A DNA stretch of 46,120 nt, from the NCBI GenBank assembly GCA_016185185.1, contig JACPOD010000071.1, forward strand, positions 1-46,120. The letters are read 5' to 3'. The notes below the pieces were generated by a model that saw only the letters and a program-made list of their open reading frames with translations, searched no databases and was not told the origin of the DNA. The DNA is from Sphingobacteriales bacterium. GTDB taxonomy: Bacteria > Bacteroidota > Bacteroidia > Chitinophagales > Chitinophagaceae. A program made the translations under genes and the position numbers. Of the stretch, positions 34,053 through 43,038 are shown piece by piece. Every line of letters begins with the position of its first letter. Within the stretch, counting starts at the first letter, position 1.

Positions 34053-35080
34053 AATTTTATATAACTATATTATTTTTTGCTTTGCTCTTTACTGGGTGTA
34101 AAAAAGAAACAGTAAAGTTGTCGGTTAATGCCGATGAAATTTTCTGGTTGAGTAATAAAGGTGCTGATATGCCGGTATGGGTTAAAGGGAATACAGCCTC
34201 AAAAATTATTTTATTGTTCCTGCATGGCGGGCCTGGTGATGGTGCTTATCGTTACGCCGGGTTTCAAACAAATCAATTGTGGAGTAAATATGCTATGGCT
34301 TTCTGGGATCAGCGGGATGGGGGAGCAGCCGCAGGAAATAATAACTATGATAATCTTAATCTTCCCCAAATGATAGAGGATTTGGAAAAGCTGATTGTAG
34401 TGTTAAAATACCGCTATGGTAATGATGTGGAGATCTTTTTAATGGGTCATAGTTTTGGCGGATTACTGGGAACTGGTTTTCTTGTGAAAGGGGATAATCA
34501 AAAAAATATACGTGGATGGATAGAAGTGGATGGTGCACATGATTACCCGGCAACCAATATCCTGTCAAGACAAATGATGATTGATACAGGTCTCTCTGAG
34601 ATTGCAAAAGGTAATTACATGAATGAGTGGAAAGAGATCGTGGATTATTGTACTGTTAGTCCACCCAATGTATCGCTTGCCATAAGTACCAAAACAACCG
34701 CATTGGCCCATACCGCAGAAAAGTATGTGAACATTAATCATACAGTAACAGAAGTGGATTATACTTCTGTATCTTCTCCTTTAACTTTTGGTATCAATCT
34801 TTTTCATCTGTATTATACATCAGAAGGGAAGCAATTTCTTCAATCACTGGAGCCAATCACATATACGGATCAATTACAAAAAATCACTATTCCTTCTTTA
34901 TTAATATGGGGGCAATATGATTTTACCGTTCCGCCTTCTTTAGGGACAGATGCATTAAACAGGCTGGGGTCATCCTACAAGCATATGTATTTGATGCCAC
35001 ACTCCGGTCATACTCCAATGAATGGGGATACGAAACTTTTTGCACAAACTGTTATCGATTTTGTTGAGGCGGTAAAATAA
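34049..35080 (+). CDS. Lipoprotein alpha/beta hydrolase
   Basis: 343 aa. Lipoprotein signal ending in the lipobox LFTGC with Cys17, oxyanion motif HGGPGDG at 59-65, nucleophile elbow GHSFGG with Ser135, acid region WGQYDFTVPP and His in PHSGHTPMNG near the end. It belongs to the same broad hydrolase class as the gene at 32261 and has the same length, but the elbow and lid differ. Substrate unknown. It is coupled to the upstream outer-membrane-type gene by ATGA and ends in a strong shared terminator. Confidence 0.86.
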   Translation: MKFYITILFFALLFTGCKKETVKLSVNADEIFWLSNKGADMPVWVKGNTASKIILLFLHGGPGDGAYRYAGFQTNQLWSKYAMAFWDQRDGGAAAGNNNYDNLNLPQMIEDLEKLIVVLKYRYGNDVEIFLMGHSFGGLLGTGFLVKGDNQKNIRGWIEVDGAHDYPATNILSRQMMIDTGLSEIAKGNYMNEWKEIVDYCTVSPPNVSLAISTKTTALAHTAEKYVNINHTVTEVDYTSVSSPLTFGINLFHLYYTSEGKQFLQSLEPITYTDQLQKITIPSLLIWGQYDFTVPPSLGTDALNRLGSSYKHMYLMPHSGHTPMNGDTKLFAQTVIDFVEAVK

Positions 35081-35105
35081 AAGCCGGGTTCTATTCCCGG
35101 CTTTT
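35079..35105. terminator. Two-way terminator between convergent genes
   Basis: AAAAGCCGGG (35079-35088), 7-base loop, CCCGGCTTTT (35096-35105). A perfect 10-bp stem with A and T flanks, placed 8 bases from the DinB stop and overlapping the hydrolase stop, so it can serve both strands. Confidence 0.92.
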
Positions 35106-35112
35106 AAAGAGT

Positions 35113-35622
35113 TTATAAATATCTTTCTTCCACAATATTTTTATGATGATAAAAGTGACCAACGATAATAAAGCCAATTGCATTTACAGTTACAGGTTGA
35201 TTACTGGCAGTGCCTCTGTTTTGCAGCATTTCACCGGTAAAACTATTATAAAGTAATTCGTTTGATTTTCGTATTGCTAAAAATTCTTCTATTAGCTCAG
35301 CAGGTGTCCTCCGGCCGGCTTCACTGGCGGGGCCATAATCATTTTCTTCAAAACCTGGCAAAGGAGTTTCATCTTTACGTGCAATACGAAGTGCACGATA
35401 GGCGAAAATTCTTTCTGCATCAATCATATGTTGTACCAGTTCTTTGATTGTCCATTTTCCTTCAGCATAAGCAAAATTCCATTTGTCTGCAGGAATAGCG
35501 TTCAGAAAATTTCCAATAATTGAATTTTGATTTGTTAAGGCAGCAGTAATATCATCTTCTTTAACCTGGGCGATATAACGGCCATAATAAGGTGCAAAAT
35601 CATTTTCGTTTGGACGAGGCAT
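35113..35622 (-). CDS. DinB-like four-helix protein
   Basis: 169 aa. Four helices with the three metal-ligand histidines of the DinB/YfiT fold: His65 in KELVQHMIDAERIF and two in the C-terminal GHFYHHKNIVEER (about 155-167). Members include bacillithiol S-transferases and damage-induced proteins of unknown function; the substrate here cannot be told. Motif KWTIKELVQHMIDAERIFAYR is a strong match. It is upstream of nothing on its strand; the S8 protease transcript ends just before it. Confidence 0.87.
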   Translation of the reverse strand: MPRPNENDFAPYYGRYIAQVKEDDITAALTNQNSIIGNFLNAIPADKWNFAYAEGKWTIKELVQHMIDAERIFAYRALRIARKDETPLPGFEENDYGPASEAGRRTPAELIEEFLAIRKSNELLYNSFTGEMLQNRGTASNQPVTVNAIGFIIVGHFYHHKNIVEERYL

Positions 35623-35642
35623 GTTTTAAATTTTAAGGATGA

Positions 35643-35672
35643 AAAAAGCGGCATAAAAATACGCCGCTTTTT
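35643..35672 (-). terminator. Terminator of the S8 protease gene
   Basis: On the minus strand AAAAAGCGGC (35672-35663), 10-base loop, GCCGCTTTTT (35652-35643), one base after the protease stop. A perfect 10-bp stem. Confidence 0.92.
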
Positions 35673-35673
35673 G

Positions 35674-37398
35674 TTATCCGTTTTTAGATTTTATAAGTTT
35701 AGGTTTAGGTAGTTTTTTGGGTTTGGATGGCTTTATAGAATCTGCCAGTTTGATAGCTTCGTATGCGTTTGTAAAACCACCTGAAACAGAAATATCGGAT
35801 AAGTTTACCTTATAAGATGTACCTGGTTTGAAGACTTTGATACCTGGCTTTAGTGCTGATTGAATTATAATTTGTTTTAATTGCTTTGCCGTTAACTCCG
35901 GATAATAAGATAGGGTAAGGGCTGCAATGCCTGCAACAACCGGACTGGCCATGCTGGTACCATTTTCAAAACCATATTTGTTGCCGGGCATGGTAGAATA
36001 AATTTTATAACCGGGAGCAAATACATCCACTTCTTTTTTCCCGTAATTAGAAAAATAAGCCGTGAGGTCTTTTATTTCTTTTCCTTCATCATTCATTTGT
36101 TTAATGGAAGTATCACTGCTGGCACCCACACAAATATAATTTGAAGCTGTACCGCCATTAATATAATTTCTGTTTGGATAATTGGCGATACTGTCATTAT
36201 TATCATGGTCATTGCCTGCCCCCTGTACCAGCAGCACATTTTTTAATTCTGCATATTTTACAGCGTCATCCACCCATTTTTTTTGTGGTGAAAAACCTTT
36301 GCCAAAACTCATATTAATGATCTGTGCACCATTGTCCACCGCATATCTTATGGCGAGTGCCACATCTTTATCATGTTCATCACCATTTGGGATGGTACGT
36401 ATCATCATGATCTTTACATTGTCAGCAATCCCATCTACACCTGTACCATTATTTCTTTTAGCAGCGATGATACCTGAAACATGCGTTCCGTGCAAAGAAT
36501 ATTTAGCCATTATATCATTGTTGCCGTAAAATTTATCATTGATATTATTGTAATCATCCTTCACAATCTCATTCCTGTAATCTTTTGGTGCGGTTAAAAC
36601 GGCATCCGCTTTTTTTTCTTCTCTTGAATAGTATTCGTTTAACTGATCTGTAATCTCTTTATTGGTGGATGATTTCATGGAAAATCCTTCAAAAGCCGCC
36701 ATCATAATAAGTTTTGCCCTTGCTGTTTTTTGATCTTCTGCTTCGTATTCTTCCAGTTCTGTTCCAGTGTATATTTCTTTTTTAAGAGCGGTTTGCAGTA
36801 TACTGTCAGATTTTGGAAGACCTCTTTTAAGCCAGCTGGTCATCAGTATATTGTTTTGTGATTCTGTAGCTTCGGCTTCCACTACTTCTTTTGCTTTTTT
36901 CCACTGCTGGTATTCATATAAATCATCTTTGCTTAATTTAGTTTCATCAATTTTCCGGCCATCATATTTAGCCATATATTCATGATAAACCCTTGCGCCT
37001 TCAAAGGAATCATCGTACACACTTCTGCCATCTTTTCCGCCTAAAAAATTCCAGCCATGAATATCATCTGTATAACCATTTTTATCATCGTCTATACCGT
37101 TGCCGGGTATCTCATTTGGATTAGTCCACAACTCATCTTTCAAATCAACATGGGCTGTATCAATTCCTGAGTCTATAACAGCAACGATCACCGTTTTGCT
37201 TTTTTTCTTTTTTGCCTGCAGAAAATTATAGGCTTTGTCAAGGCTTATACCGTAATAACCTGCTGATTTATGTTGTTGATACCAGGTTTTCAGATTTTCC
37301 TCGTCACGGTTATATTTTACTTTCTCTTTGTTTTGCGAAAAGGTGGTAATAAAGAGTGAACATACTGCGAATACGGTTGTTGTTATTTTTTTAGTCAT
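35674..37398 (-). CDS. Secreted subtilisin-like serine protease (S8)
   Basis: 574 aa with a signal peptide (MTKKITTTVFAVCSLFITTFSQ). Catalytic triad Asp76 in AVIDSGID, His306 in HGTHVSGIIAA and Ser481 in NGTSMASP; Asn395 in GAGN is the oxyanion residue. About 230 residues separate Asp from His, against about 30 in subtilisin: this insert is acidic and helical (140-275) and is shared by a Bacteroidota branch of S8 enzymes. There is no T9SS sorting domain; the protein ends in a Lys/Pro-rich tail (SKPKKLPKPKLIKSKNG). Likely periplasmic or secreted. Confidence 0.92.
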   Translation of the reverse strand: MTKKITTTVFAVCSLFITTFSQNKEKVKYNRDEENLKTWYQQHKSAGYYGISLDKAYNFLQAKKKKSKTVIVAVIDSGIDTAHVDLKDELWTNPNEIPGNGIDDDKNGYTDDIHGWNFLGGKDGRSVYDDSFEGARVYHEYMAKYDGRKIDETKLSKDDLYEYQQWKKAKEVVEAEATESQNNILMTSWLKRGLPKSDSILQTALKKEIYTGTELEEYEAEDQKTARAKLIMMAAFEGFSMKSSTNKEITDQLNEYYSREEKKADAVLTAPKDYRNEIVKDDYNNINDKFYGNNDIMAKYSLHGTHVSGIIAAKRNNGTGVDGIADNVKIMMIRTIPNGDEHDKDVALAIRYAVDNGAQIINMSFGKGFSPQKKWVDDAVKYAELKNVLLVQGAGNDHDNNDSIANYPNRNYINGGTASNYICVGASSDTSIKQMNDEGKEIKDLTAYFSNYGKKEVDVFAPGYKIYSTMPGNKYGFENGTSMASPVVAGIAALTLSYYPELTAKQLKQIIIQSALKPGIKVFKPGTSYKVNLSDISVSGGFTNAYEAIKLADSIKPSKPKKLPKPKLIKSKNG

Positions 37399-37580
37399 TT
37401 TATATAGCTTGAACCGGGTAAAAACGATCAGGATTTTTCAATCCCCGTTTTAGTAATTTATTTATACGATATAAGAGATGATATAGTTCACATAATTACT
37501 GTTCATAAATGCATTATTCACTAAAATTTAACGTGCTCTCCTTTTTGAATCATCAATTGTTAGAAATTTTGCGAATGTAA

Positions 37581-37624
37581 TAAAGAAAAGCCACAGCATG
37601 GTTAAGATATTCCATGAGTGGCTT
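37581..37624 (-). terminator. Terminator after the OmpA-TSP3 gene
   Basis: On the minus strand AAGCCACTCATGG (37624-37612) pairs with CCATGCTGTGGCTT (37601-37588), with one internal mismatch or bulge, and TTCTTTA follows. It lies 20 bases after the stop. The remaining spacer to 37399 is AT-rich with no gene. Confidence 0.8.
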
Positions 37625-37643
37625 AAAATAATTTGTTAACCCG

Positions 37644-39143
37644 TTAGTAGCTGAGCTTCATTTCAACCCGCCTGTTTTGTGCCCTGCCGCTGGCTGTAGT
37701 ATTATCGGCAACAGGTTTATCAAAACCATAACCAGTGGCAGTTAACCTGTTTCCCGTAACTCCTTTGGATAGTAAAAAGTTCTTTATAGTGTCTGCTCTT
37801 TCCTGCGAACGTATTTTATTTCTCTCAGCCGTACCAACATTATCGGTATGTCCTTCAATAATCAGTCGCAGCTCACCATTTTCCTGCAGCAATTTTGCAA
37901 CTTCTTCCAGCACTTTAAAACTTTCTTTTTTGATCTTACTGCTGCCAAAGTCGAAGAATACTTTACGGGCTGCTTCATCGATCTTCTTTTTCAGTTCCTG
38001 TTTAACCTCAGGACATCCATGATTTTCGATACGCCCCGGCTGATCCGGGCACTGATCTTCTTCATCCGTGATTCCATCTTTATCCCTGTCCGGAGCAGGA
38101 CATCCATTATAGTTTGCTAACCCGGCAACATCAGGGCATTTATCCTCATCATCTGCTATTCCATCCTTATCACGATCAGGAGCAGGGCAACCATTGTATT
38201 TCGCTAATCCGGCAACTGATGGGCATTTATCTGCTTCATCGTTTATGCCATCACCATCCGTATCGGGGATTGGACAACCATTATATTTTACAAGCCCTGT
38301 AACATCAGGACATTTATCATCTTTGTCTGCAACGCCATCTTTATCTTTATCCGGGCATCCTTTTACAGTTCCCGCAATATCCGGACATGCATCCAACTCA
38401 TCATTTACACCATCATTATCTCTGTCCTTAATAATTGGTTTTAGTTTTTTCTCACGTATCGTTTTTAAATTTATTCCAAGGGAAGCCCCAAGTACTTCAT
38501 GTTTAAAACTTCCATTATAGGATGCTGTAAAATTATTTACCAGGCTACGGGTATAACGACCAGTTAATGTAACGCCACCAAAATCAAAGCCTGCTGTTGC
38601 GTTAATACCTAAATCCAATGATTTGAATTTGTTTTCTCCTTTCCCGGTTTGATATTTTGTTTCTTCTTTTGTGTAAGTAAATAATTTGTCTGTGGTTTCA
38701 GTAGTTTCTTTTCCACTATAAAACAACCCTGCATACGGACCTGCTGAAACAACAAATTTTATTTTTTTACCGAGTGGGAGTTTGTAACCAAGATTTAAAG
38801 GGATCTCCATGTAATTAACAGCCGTCGTTGATTTGACACGGAAATTCGGATCGATCAAAGTGTCGTAAATTTTATCAAATATTCTTCCTTTGCTGCTAAA
38901 AATAAATCCGGGTTGAAAGAATGCTTTGCTGCCGGTTTTAAATGGAATGTCTGCAACTATCCCGGCATGAAATCCATTTCTTTTTTTATACCAGGGGCTG
39001 GTAATAGTATTCCAGTCAGGAATTGAATTTGTTTCTTTAATATCTGCTTGTTGTGGTCCTCCAATCAATCTTACTTTTATTTGATTGTAGCTGTTATTGA
39101 AAAAAAGGAGTGAGGTAAAAAGCAAAAAGATAAACTTTCTCAT
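37644..39143 (-). CDS. OmpA family protein with TSP3 calcium-binding repeats
   Basis: 499 aa. Signal peptide (about 1-20); a beta-barrel-like N-terminal domain (21-228, PorT/OMP_b-brl type); five thrombospondin type 3 repeats at 240-378, each with DxDxDG.xDxxDxCP; and an OmpA peptidoglycan-binding domain at 396-497 (VFFDFGSSKIKKES, IIEGHTDNVGT, RLTATGYG, RAQNRRVEM). It ties the outer membrane to the wall, with Ca2+ stiffening the linker. Repeats 3 to 5 are nearly identical at DNA level (38040-38300), so copy number may change by recombination. Its start is 57 bases after the ALDH stop. Confidence 0.94.
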   Translation of the reverse strand: MRKFIFLLFTSLLFFNNSYNQIKVRLIGGPQQADIKETNSIPDWNTITSPWYKKRNGFHAGIVADIPFKTGSKAFFQPGFIFSSKGRIFDKIYDTLIDPNFRVKSTTAVNYMEIPLNLGYKLPLGKKIKFVVSAGPYAGLFYSGKETTETTDKLFTYTKEETKYQTGKGENKFKSLDLGINATAGFDFGGVTLTGRYTRSLVNNFTASYNGSFKHEVLGASLGINLKTIREKKLKPIIKDRDNDGVNDELDACPDIAGTVKGCPDKDKDGVADKDDKCPDVTGLVKYNGCPIPDTDGDGINDEADKCPSVAGLAKYNGCPAPDRDKDGIADDEDKCPDVAGLANYNGCPAPDRDKDGITDEEDQCPDQPGRIENHGCPEVKQELKKKIDEAARKVFFDFGSSKIKKESFKVLEEVAKLLQENGELRLIIEGHTDNVGTAERNKIRSQERADTIKNFLLSKGVTGNRLTATGYGFDKPVADNTTASGRAQNRRVEMKLSY

Positions 39144-39200
39144 AAGTTATTCTGATTTGCTTTAAAACGTTTTTTGCCTGCAAAAAGTATATTAAAAAGC

Positions 39201-40724
39201 CTATAAATCAAACTTAATTCCCTGTGCCAGTGGCAATGAACTGGAATAGTTAATGGTATTGGTTTGACGCCGCATATAGGCTTTCCACGCATCACTGCCA
39301 CTTTCCCTGCCTCCACCTGTTTCTTTTTCACCCCCAAAAGCCCCTCCAATTTCAGCTCCGCTGGTACCAATGTTTACATTGGCTATGCCGCAATCACTGC
39401 CAGCAGCTGATAAAAATTGTTCAGCCTCCCGGAGATTCAATGTCATGATAGAAGAAGATAAACCCTGCGGCACGCCGTTTTGAATAGCGATGGCTTCATC
39501 AATGGTATTATACTTCATGATGTATAAAATGGGAGCAAATGTTTCGTGGCAAACAATTTTATAATCCGGTTTTGCTTCGGCAATACAGGGTTTTACATAA
39601 CAACCACTTTCATATCCCGCACCTGATAATACACCTCCTTCCACTATAAAATTTCCGCCTTCTTTTTTACATTGTTCAATGGCATTCAAATACATTTTTA
39701 CAGCATCAGTATCAATAAGCGGACCTACATGATTTTTTTCCTGTAATGGATCACCAATTGAAAGTTGTTTGTATGCGGCTACTAATTTTTCTTTTACGGT
39801 ATCATATACTGATTCGTGTATGATCAGTCTTCTGGTAGTGGTACAACGTTGCCCTGCGGTTCCTACAGCACCAAATAAAGCACCACGTACAGCAATATCA
39901 AGGTCAGCATCTTTTGAAATAATGATGGCATTGTTACCACCTAATTCCAGTAAAGCTCTTCCCAGTCTTGCACCTACTGCCGCACCAACAGCCTTTCCCA
40001 TCCGGGTAGAGCCGGTAGCTGATACCAATGGTACCCTTTCATCATGACTCATCCATTCACCCACTTCTCTTCCGCCAACCAGTAAATTATTTACACCTTC
40101 GGGAACATTATTTTTTGCAAAGACTTCTGCAACGATATGCTGACAGGCCACCGCACATAAAGGCACTTTTTCCGATGGTTTCCAGATGCACACATCACCA
40201 CAAACCCAGGCTAACATCGTATTCCAGCTCCATACGGCAACCGGAAAGTTGAAAGCAGAAATAATTCCTACGATACCTAATGGATGCCATTGTTCATACA
40301 TACGGTGCAGGGGACGTTCGCTGTGCATAGTCAGGCCATGAAGCTGTCTCGATAAACCAACAGCAAAATCGCAGATGTCGATCATCTCCTGTACTTCGCC
40401 TAAGCCTTCCTGTAAGCTTTTACCCATTTCGTAGGAAACCAGCTTGCCTAAGTCGTTTTTATGCAAACGCAATGCTTCTCCAATTTGCCTCACCACTTCA
40501 CCTCTTTTAGGTGCCGGCCACTGGCGCCATTCTTTGAAAGCTGCTTCAGCCTTACTGATAACGGCCTCATAATTTTCTTTGCCGGCACCGGTTACTGAAC
40601 CGATTAATTTATTATCGACGGGGGAGGAACTGCTGATCTTTTCGCCTTTGGCATCTATCCAGTTTACACCGGTAGATACACCACTGTTTTCTGCTTTAAC
40701 TTTTAGTGCTTTTAAAAATTCCAT
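39201..40724 (-). CDS. Aldehyde dehydrogenase, ALDH7 (antiquitin) type
   Basis: 507 aa. It oxidises an aldehyde, typically alpha-aminoadipic semialdehyde from lysine breakdown, with NAD+. Catalytic Glu260 (LLELGGNN) and Cys294 (AGQRCTTTRR); SATGSTRMGK is the NAD-binding turn; NVNIGTSGAEIGGAFGG and GRESGSDAWKAYMRRQT are hallmarks of the ALDH7 branch. Full length. No lysine-degradation partner is adjacent. On the minus strand an exact -7 element precedes the ATG. Confidence 0.93.
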   Translation of the reverse strand: MEFLKALKVKAENSGVSTGVNWIDAKGEKISSSSPVDNKLIGSVTGAGKENYEAVISKAEAAFKEWRQWPAPKRGEVVRQIGEALRLHKNDLGKLVSYEMGKSLQEGLGEVQEMIDICDFAVGLSRQLHGLTMHSERPLHRMYEQWHPLGIVGIISAFNFPVAVWSWNTMLAWVCGDVCIWKPSEKVPLCAVACQHIVAEVFAKNNVPEGVNNLLVGGREVGEWMSHDERVPLVSATGSTRMGKAVGAAVGARLGRALLELGGNNAIIISKDADLDIAVRGALFGAVGTAGQRCTTTRRLIIHESVYDTVKEKLVAAYKQLSIGDPLQEKNHVGPLIDTDAVKMYLNAIEQCKKEGGNFIVEGGVLSGAGYESGCYVKPCIAEAKPDYKIVCHETFAPILYIMKYNTIDEAIAIQNGVPQGLSSSIMTLNLREAEQFLSAAGSDCGIANVNIGTSGAEIGGAFGGEKETGGGRESGSDAWKAYMRRQTNTINYSSSLPLAQGIKFDL

Positions 40725-40744
40725 ATAGCTGTTTTTTTGCGCAG

Positions 40745-40752
40745 CAAAGGTA
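40745..40752 (-). promoter_or_regulatory. -7 element before the ALDH7 gene
   Basis: TACCTTTG on the minus strand, exact TAnnTTTG, ending 20 bases before the ATG at 40724. No TTG at the usual -33 distance. The spacer also carries AGCTAACAGCTATTAGC words (40770-40786). Confidence 0.5.
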
Positions 40753-40797
40753 GGGAGAAGAAAGGTATCAGCTAACAGCTATTAGCCAAAAAGCTTT

Positions 40798-41613
40798 TTA
40801 GTACTGTTCCGATTCATTTGGAAAATCTTTACGCTTTACATCATGAATATACCGCTGTACGGCACCGGTAACCTGTTCATGTATATTTAAATACTGACGA
40901 AGAAACCTGGGCTTAAATTCTGTATTGATACCAAGCATATCATGCATTACCAATACTTGACCATCGCAATACATACCAGCACCAATTCCAATGGTAGGGA
41001 TATGCAAACTTTCTGAAACTTCTTTGGCCAACCGGGCAGGAATTTTTTCCAGTACAATAGCAAAACAACCAGCTTCCTCGAGTAATTTAGCATCCTTACG
41101 CAGTTTGTTTGCTTCTTCTTCCTCTTTGGCCCTTACGGTATATGTACCAAATTTATAAATGGACTGAGGTGTTAATCCCAAATGACCCATTACTGGTATG
41201 CCTGCCGCTACAATCCTTTTAATAGAATCAATTACTTCTTCACCACCTTCCAGTTTAATAGAATGGGCGCCTGTTTCCTTCATGATTCGGACGGCAGAAG
41301 CTAAAGCAATATCAGGATTGGACTGATAAGAGCCAAACGGAAGGTCAACTACCACCAAACAACGATCGATACCGCGGATTACAGATGAAGCATGATAGAT
41401 CATCTGATCCAGTGTTATGGGTAAGGTTGTTTCATGCCCAGCCATTACATTAGAAGCAGAGTCACCTACCAGTATTATATCAATTCCGGCAGCATCAATT
41501 ATCCGTGCAAAAGAAAAATCGTATGCAGTCAGCATAGAGATTTTTTCTCCCGACGCTTTCATCTTTAATAAAGTGTTGGTAGTAACTTTTTTTATTTCCT
41601 TATTAGCTGACAT
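40798..41613 (-). CDS. panB: 3-methyl-2-oxobutanoate hydroxymethyltransferase
   Basis: 271 aa from ATG 41613 ([19 protein letters not shown]); the frame is open 24 codons further up to 41685 but homologues start here. First step of pantothenate synthesis: adds a hydroxymethyl group from methylene-THF to ketoisovalerate. Signatures [38 protein letters not shown] and [10 protein letters not shown] hold the Mg2+ ligands (Asp and Glu) and the catalytic Glu in VLEKIPA. It links to the folate genes of this window only through the cofactor. Single gene. Confidence 0.95.
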   Translation of the reverse strand: MSANKEIKKVTTNTLLKMKASGEKISMLTAYDFSFARIIDAAGIDIILVGDSASNVMAGHETTLPITLDQMIYHASSVIRGIDRCLVVVDLPFGSYQSNPDIALASAVRIMKETGAHSIKLEGGEEVIDSIKRIVAAGIPVMGHLGLTPQSIYKFGTYTVRAKEEEEANKLRKDAKLLEEAGCFAIVLEKIPARLAKEVSESLHIPTIGIGAGMYCDGQVLVMHDMLGINTEFKPRFLRQYLNIHEQVTGAVQRYIHDVKRKDFPNESEQY

Positions 41614-41785
41614 AAAGTAATTTTTATTGAAAGCGAAAGGCGGGAGTTGGCTCTGCATTAGAATAAAACAATTCCGTGCTGGCAAGATCGCTTTAAGAAT
41701 GTAAATGTAAAAGAATTATCAGACAGGGAAAAGAAGTTTTTTGATTGGGGAATTTTGCTGAGATTAACAATCTAACATCCATATT

Positions 41786-42106
41786 TTGCATTTCCCTGTC
41801 AATATACAAATGGTTTTTTTTTGAACTTTCACTGCACCTGGTATTTGAAGTGCTTGCTTTTTTTACCGGCTTCCGGTATTATGTATGGTTAATAAAGAAA
41901 CAAGGAGATATTATTGATACAGATAACCGGCTTTGGATTTTAATCGGGGCAGTGTTTGGGGCATTTATTGGGAGCCGGTTAATTGGGGATTGGAAAATCG
42001 TTCTGCAATGATGCAATCCAAAAATATTTTAGCAGCGGCGGGATTGATACTCTTAAGAGGCGGTATCTTTTGTTCTATATATCCATTTACCATGAATATG
42101 CATTGA
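41786..42106 (+). pseudogene. Decayed prolipoprotein diacylglyceryl transferase-like gene
   Basis: The open frame 41745-42011 reads FFELSLHLVFEVLAFFTGFRYYVWL then GAVFGAFIGSRLIG, the first part of a Bacteroidota Lgt-family protein. Its expected N-terminus, LHFPVNIQMVFF, is in another frame from TTG 41786 and joins if one T is removed from the T9 run at 41814-41822. At the other end, adding one G to the G4 run at 41985-41988 turns GDWKIVLQ-stop into GGLENRSAMMQSKNIL, again as in the family. Even so the frame ends at 42106, about 107 codons against about 270 in intact members, with no family similarity after SKNIL. So a double-frameshifted, 3'-truncated remnant; sequencing errors in the homopolymers could explain the shifts but not the truncation. 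Confidence 0.65.
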
Positions 42107-42111
42107 TACGG

Positions 42112-42132
42112 GCCTATTAAGTAGGCTTTTTT
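42112..42132 (+). terminator. Terminator downstream of the Lgt-like remnant
   Basis: GCCTA (42112-42116), loop TTAAG, TAGGC (42122-42126), six T (42127-42132). A short stem facing the + strand; it ends at the ppx stop codon. Its survival suggests the gene upstream was once expressed. Confidence 0.6.
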
Positions 42133-43027
42133 ACACTTCTGCATCCTGAAGTTTCACTTCTTCATAAAGCTTATGGATTAGCCCATCAGCCAAACCAATC
42201 TTTGGTACAAAAATTTCCTCGGCATCTGCCCAGCGCATTACGTTGATATAAATTTGCAGGGCCGGAACAATTACATCTGCCCGGTCTTCCCGGAGTTTGT
42301 ATTGCCGGATCCGCTCTTCAACAGAGAAACTGGAAAATTCTTTATGAAAATCTCGCAGTGAATCGAGTGACAATGGTTTGCCTTCTTTACGTTTGCTCAG
42401 TGAAAAAACCTTATTGATATTTCCTCCCGATCCGATGGCAATTACTTTTTTATAATCTTTGGTGGCCAGTTTTACAAAATCTTTCATCTCCTGCCATTTA
42501 CTTTCTTCCACCTGGTTTTTTAATAAACGAATGGTGCCGATGTTGAAGGATTCTTTAAAGATCAGTTTACCTTCTGCAAAAAAAGTAAGTTCGGTGCTTC
42601 CACCACCCACATCAATGTATAAATAGGAGTGGTCTTTATCCATATTTTCAGCCACATGGTTTTCATAAATGAGAGAAGCTTCTTTATCACCGCTGATGAT
42701 CTCGATATCAATATCTGTTTCCAGTTTCACTCTGCGTAAAATATCGTCAGAATTTTTGGCATCCCTCATAGCCGAAGTGGCTGCAGCGATTAAATGCTTT
42801 ACTTCATAAATATTTAACAGGTGGCGGTATGCTTTGATCGTTTCCACAACTTTTTTCACTTTTGGTTTGGAGATTTCTCCTTTTTCAAATACATCAAAGC
42901 CCAAACGGAGGGGAACACGAACTAGATTAAGTTTAATAAAATCAGGTTTGCCGGAAGGGGAATCTATAACATCAATGATCAATAAACGGGCAGCATTACT
43001 CCCAATATCAATAGCGGCTAATTTCAA
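42131..43027 (-). CDS. ppx: Exopolyphosphatase (Ppx/GppA family)
   Basis: 298 aa. It removes terminal phosphates from polyphosphate, or the 5'-phosphate of pppGpp in GppA relatives. Actin-fold ATPase motifs: AAIDIGSNAARLL at 4-16, VGGGSTELTFF near 146-156 and IGSGGNINKVF near 197-207. The short one-unit form, without the C-terminal HD domain of E. coli Ppx, fits the Bacteroidota type. It starts 11 bases after ppk and is clearly in the same operon. Confidence 0.93.
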   Translation of the reverse strand: MKLAAIDIGSNAARLLIIDVIDSPSGKPDFIKLNLVRVPLRLGFDVFEKGEISKPKVKKVVETIKAYRHLLNIYEVKHLIAAATSAMRDAKNSDDILRRVKLETDIDIEIISGDKEASLIYENHVAENMDKDHSYLYIDVGGGSTELTFFAEGKLIFKESFNIGTIRLLKNQVEESKWQEMKDFVKLATKDYKKVIAIGSGGNINKVFSLSKRKEGKPLSLDSLRDFHKEFSSFSVEERIRQYKLREDRADVIVPALQIYINVMRWADAEEIFVPKIGLADGLIHKLYEEVKLQDAEV

Positions 43028-43038
43028 TGCGCAAAAGT

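Noticed and set aside
38040-38300. Tandem DNA repeat as CRISPR array
   Set aside because: The repeats are in frame and encode TSP3 calcium-binding units of the OmpA-like protein.
41745-41822. N-terminal 26 codons of the 88-codon open frame as a real protein start
   Set aside because: MGNFAEINNLTSIFCISLSIYKW has no family similarity, while the expected Lgt-like N-terminus is found in another frame ending at the same T-run.
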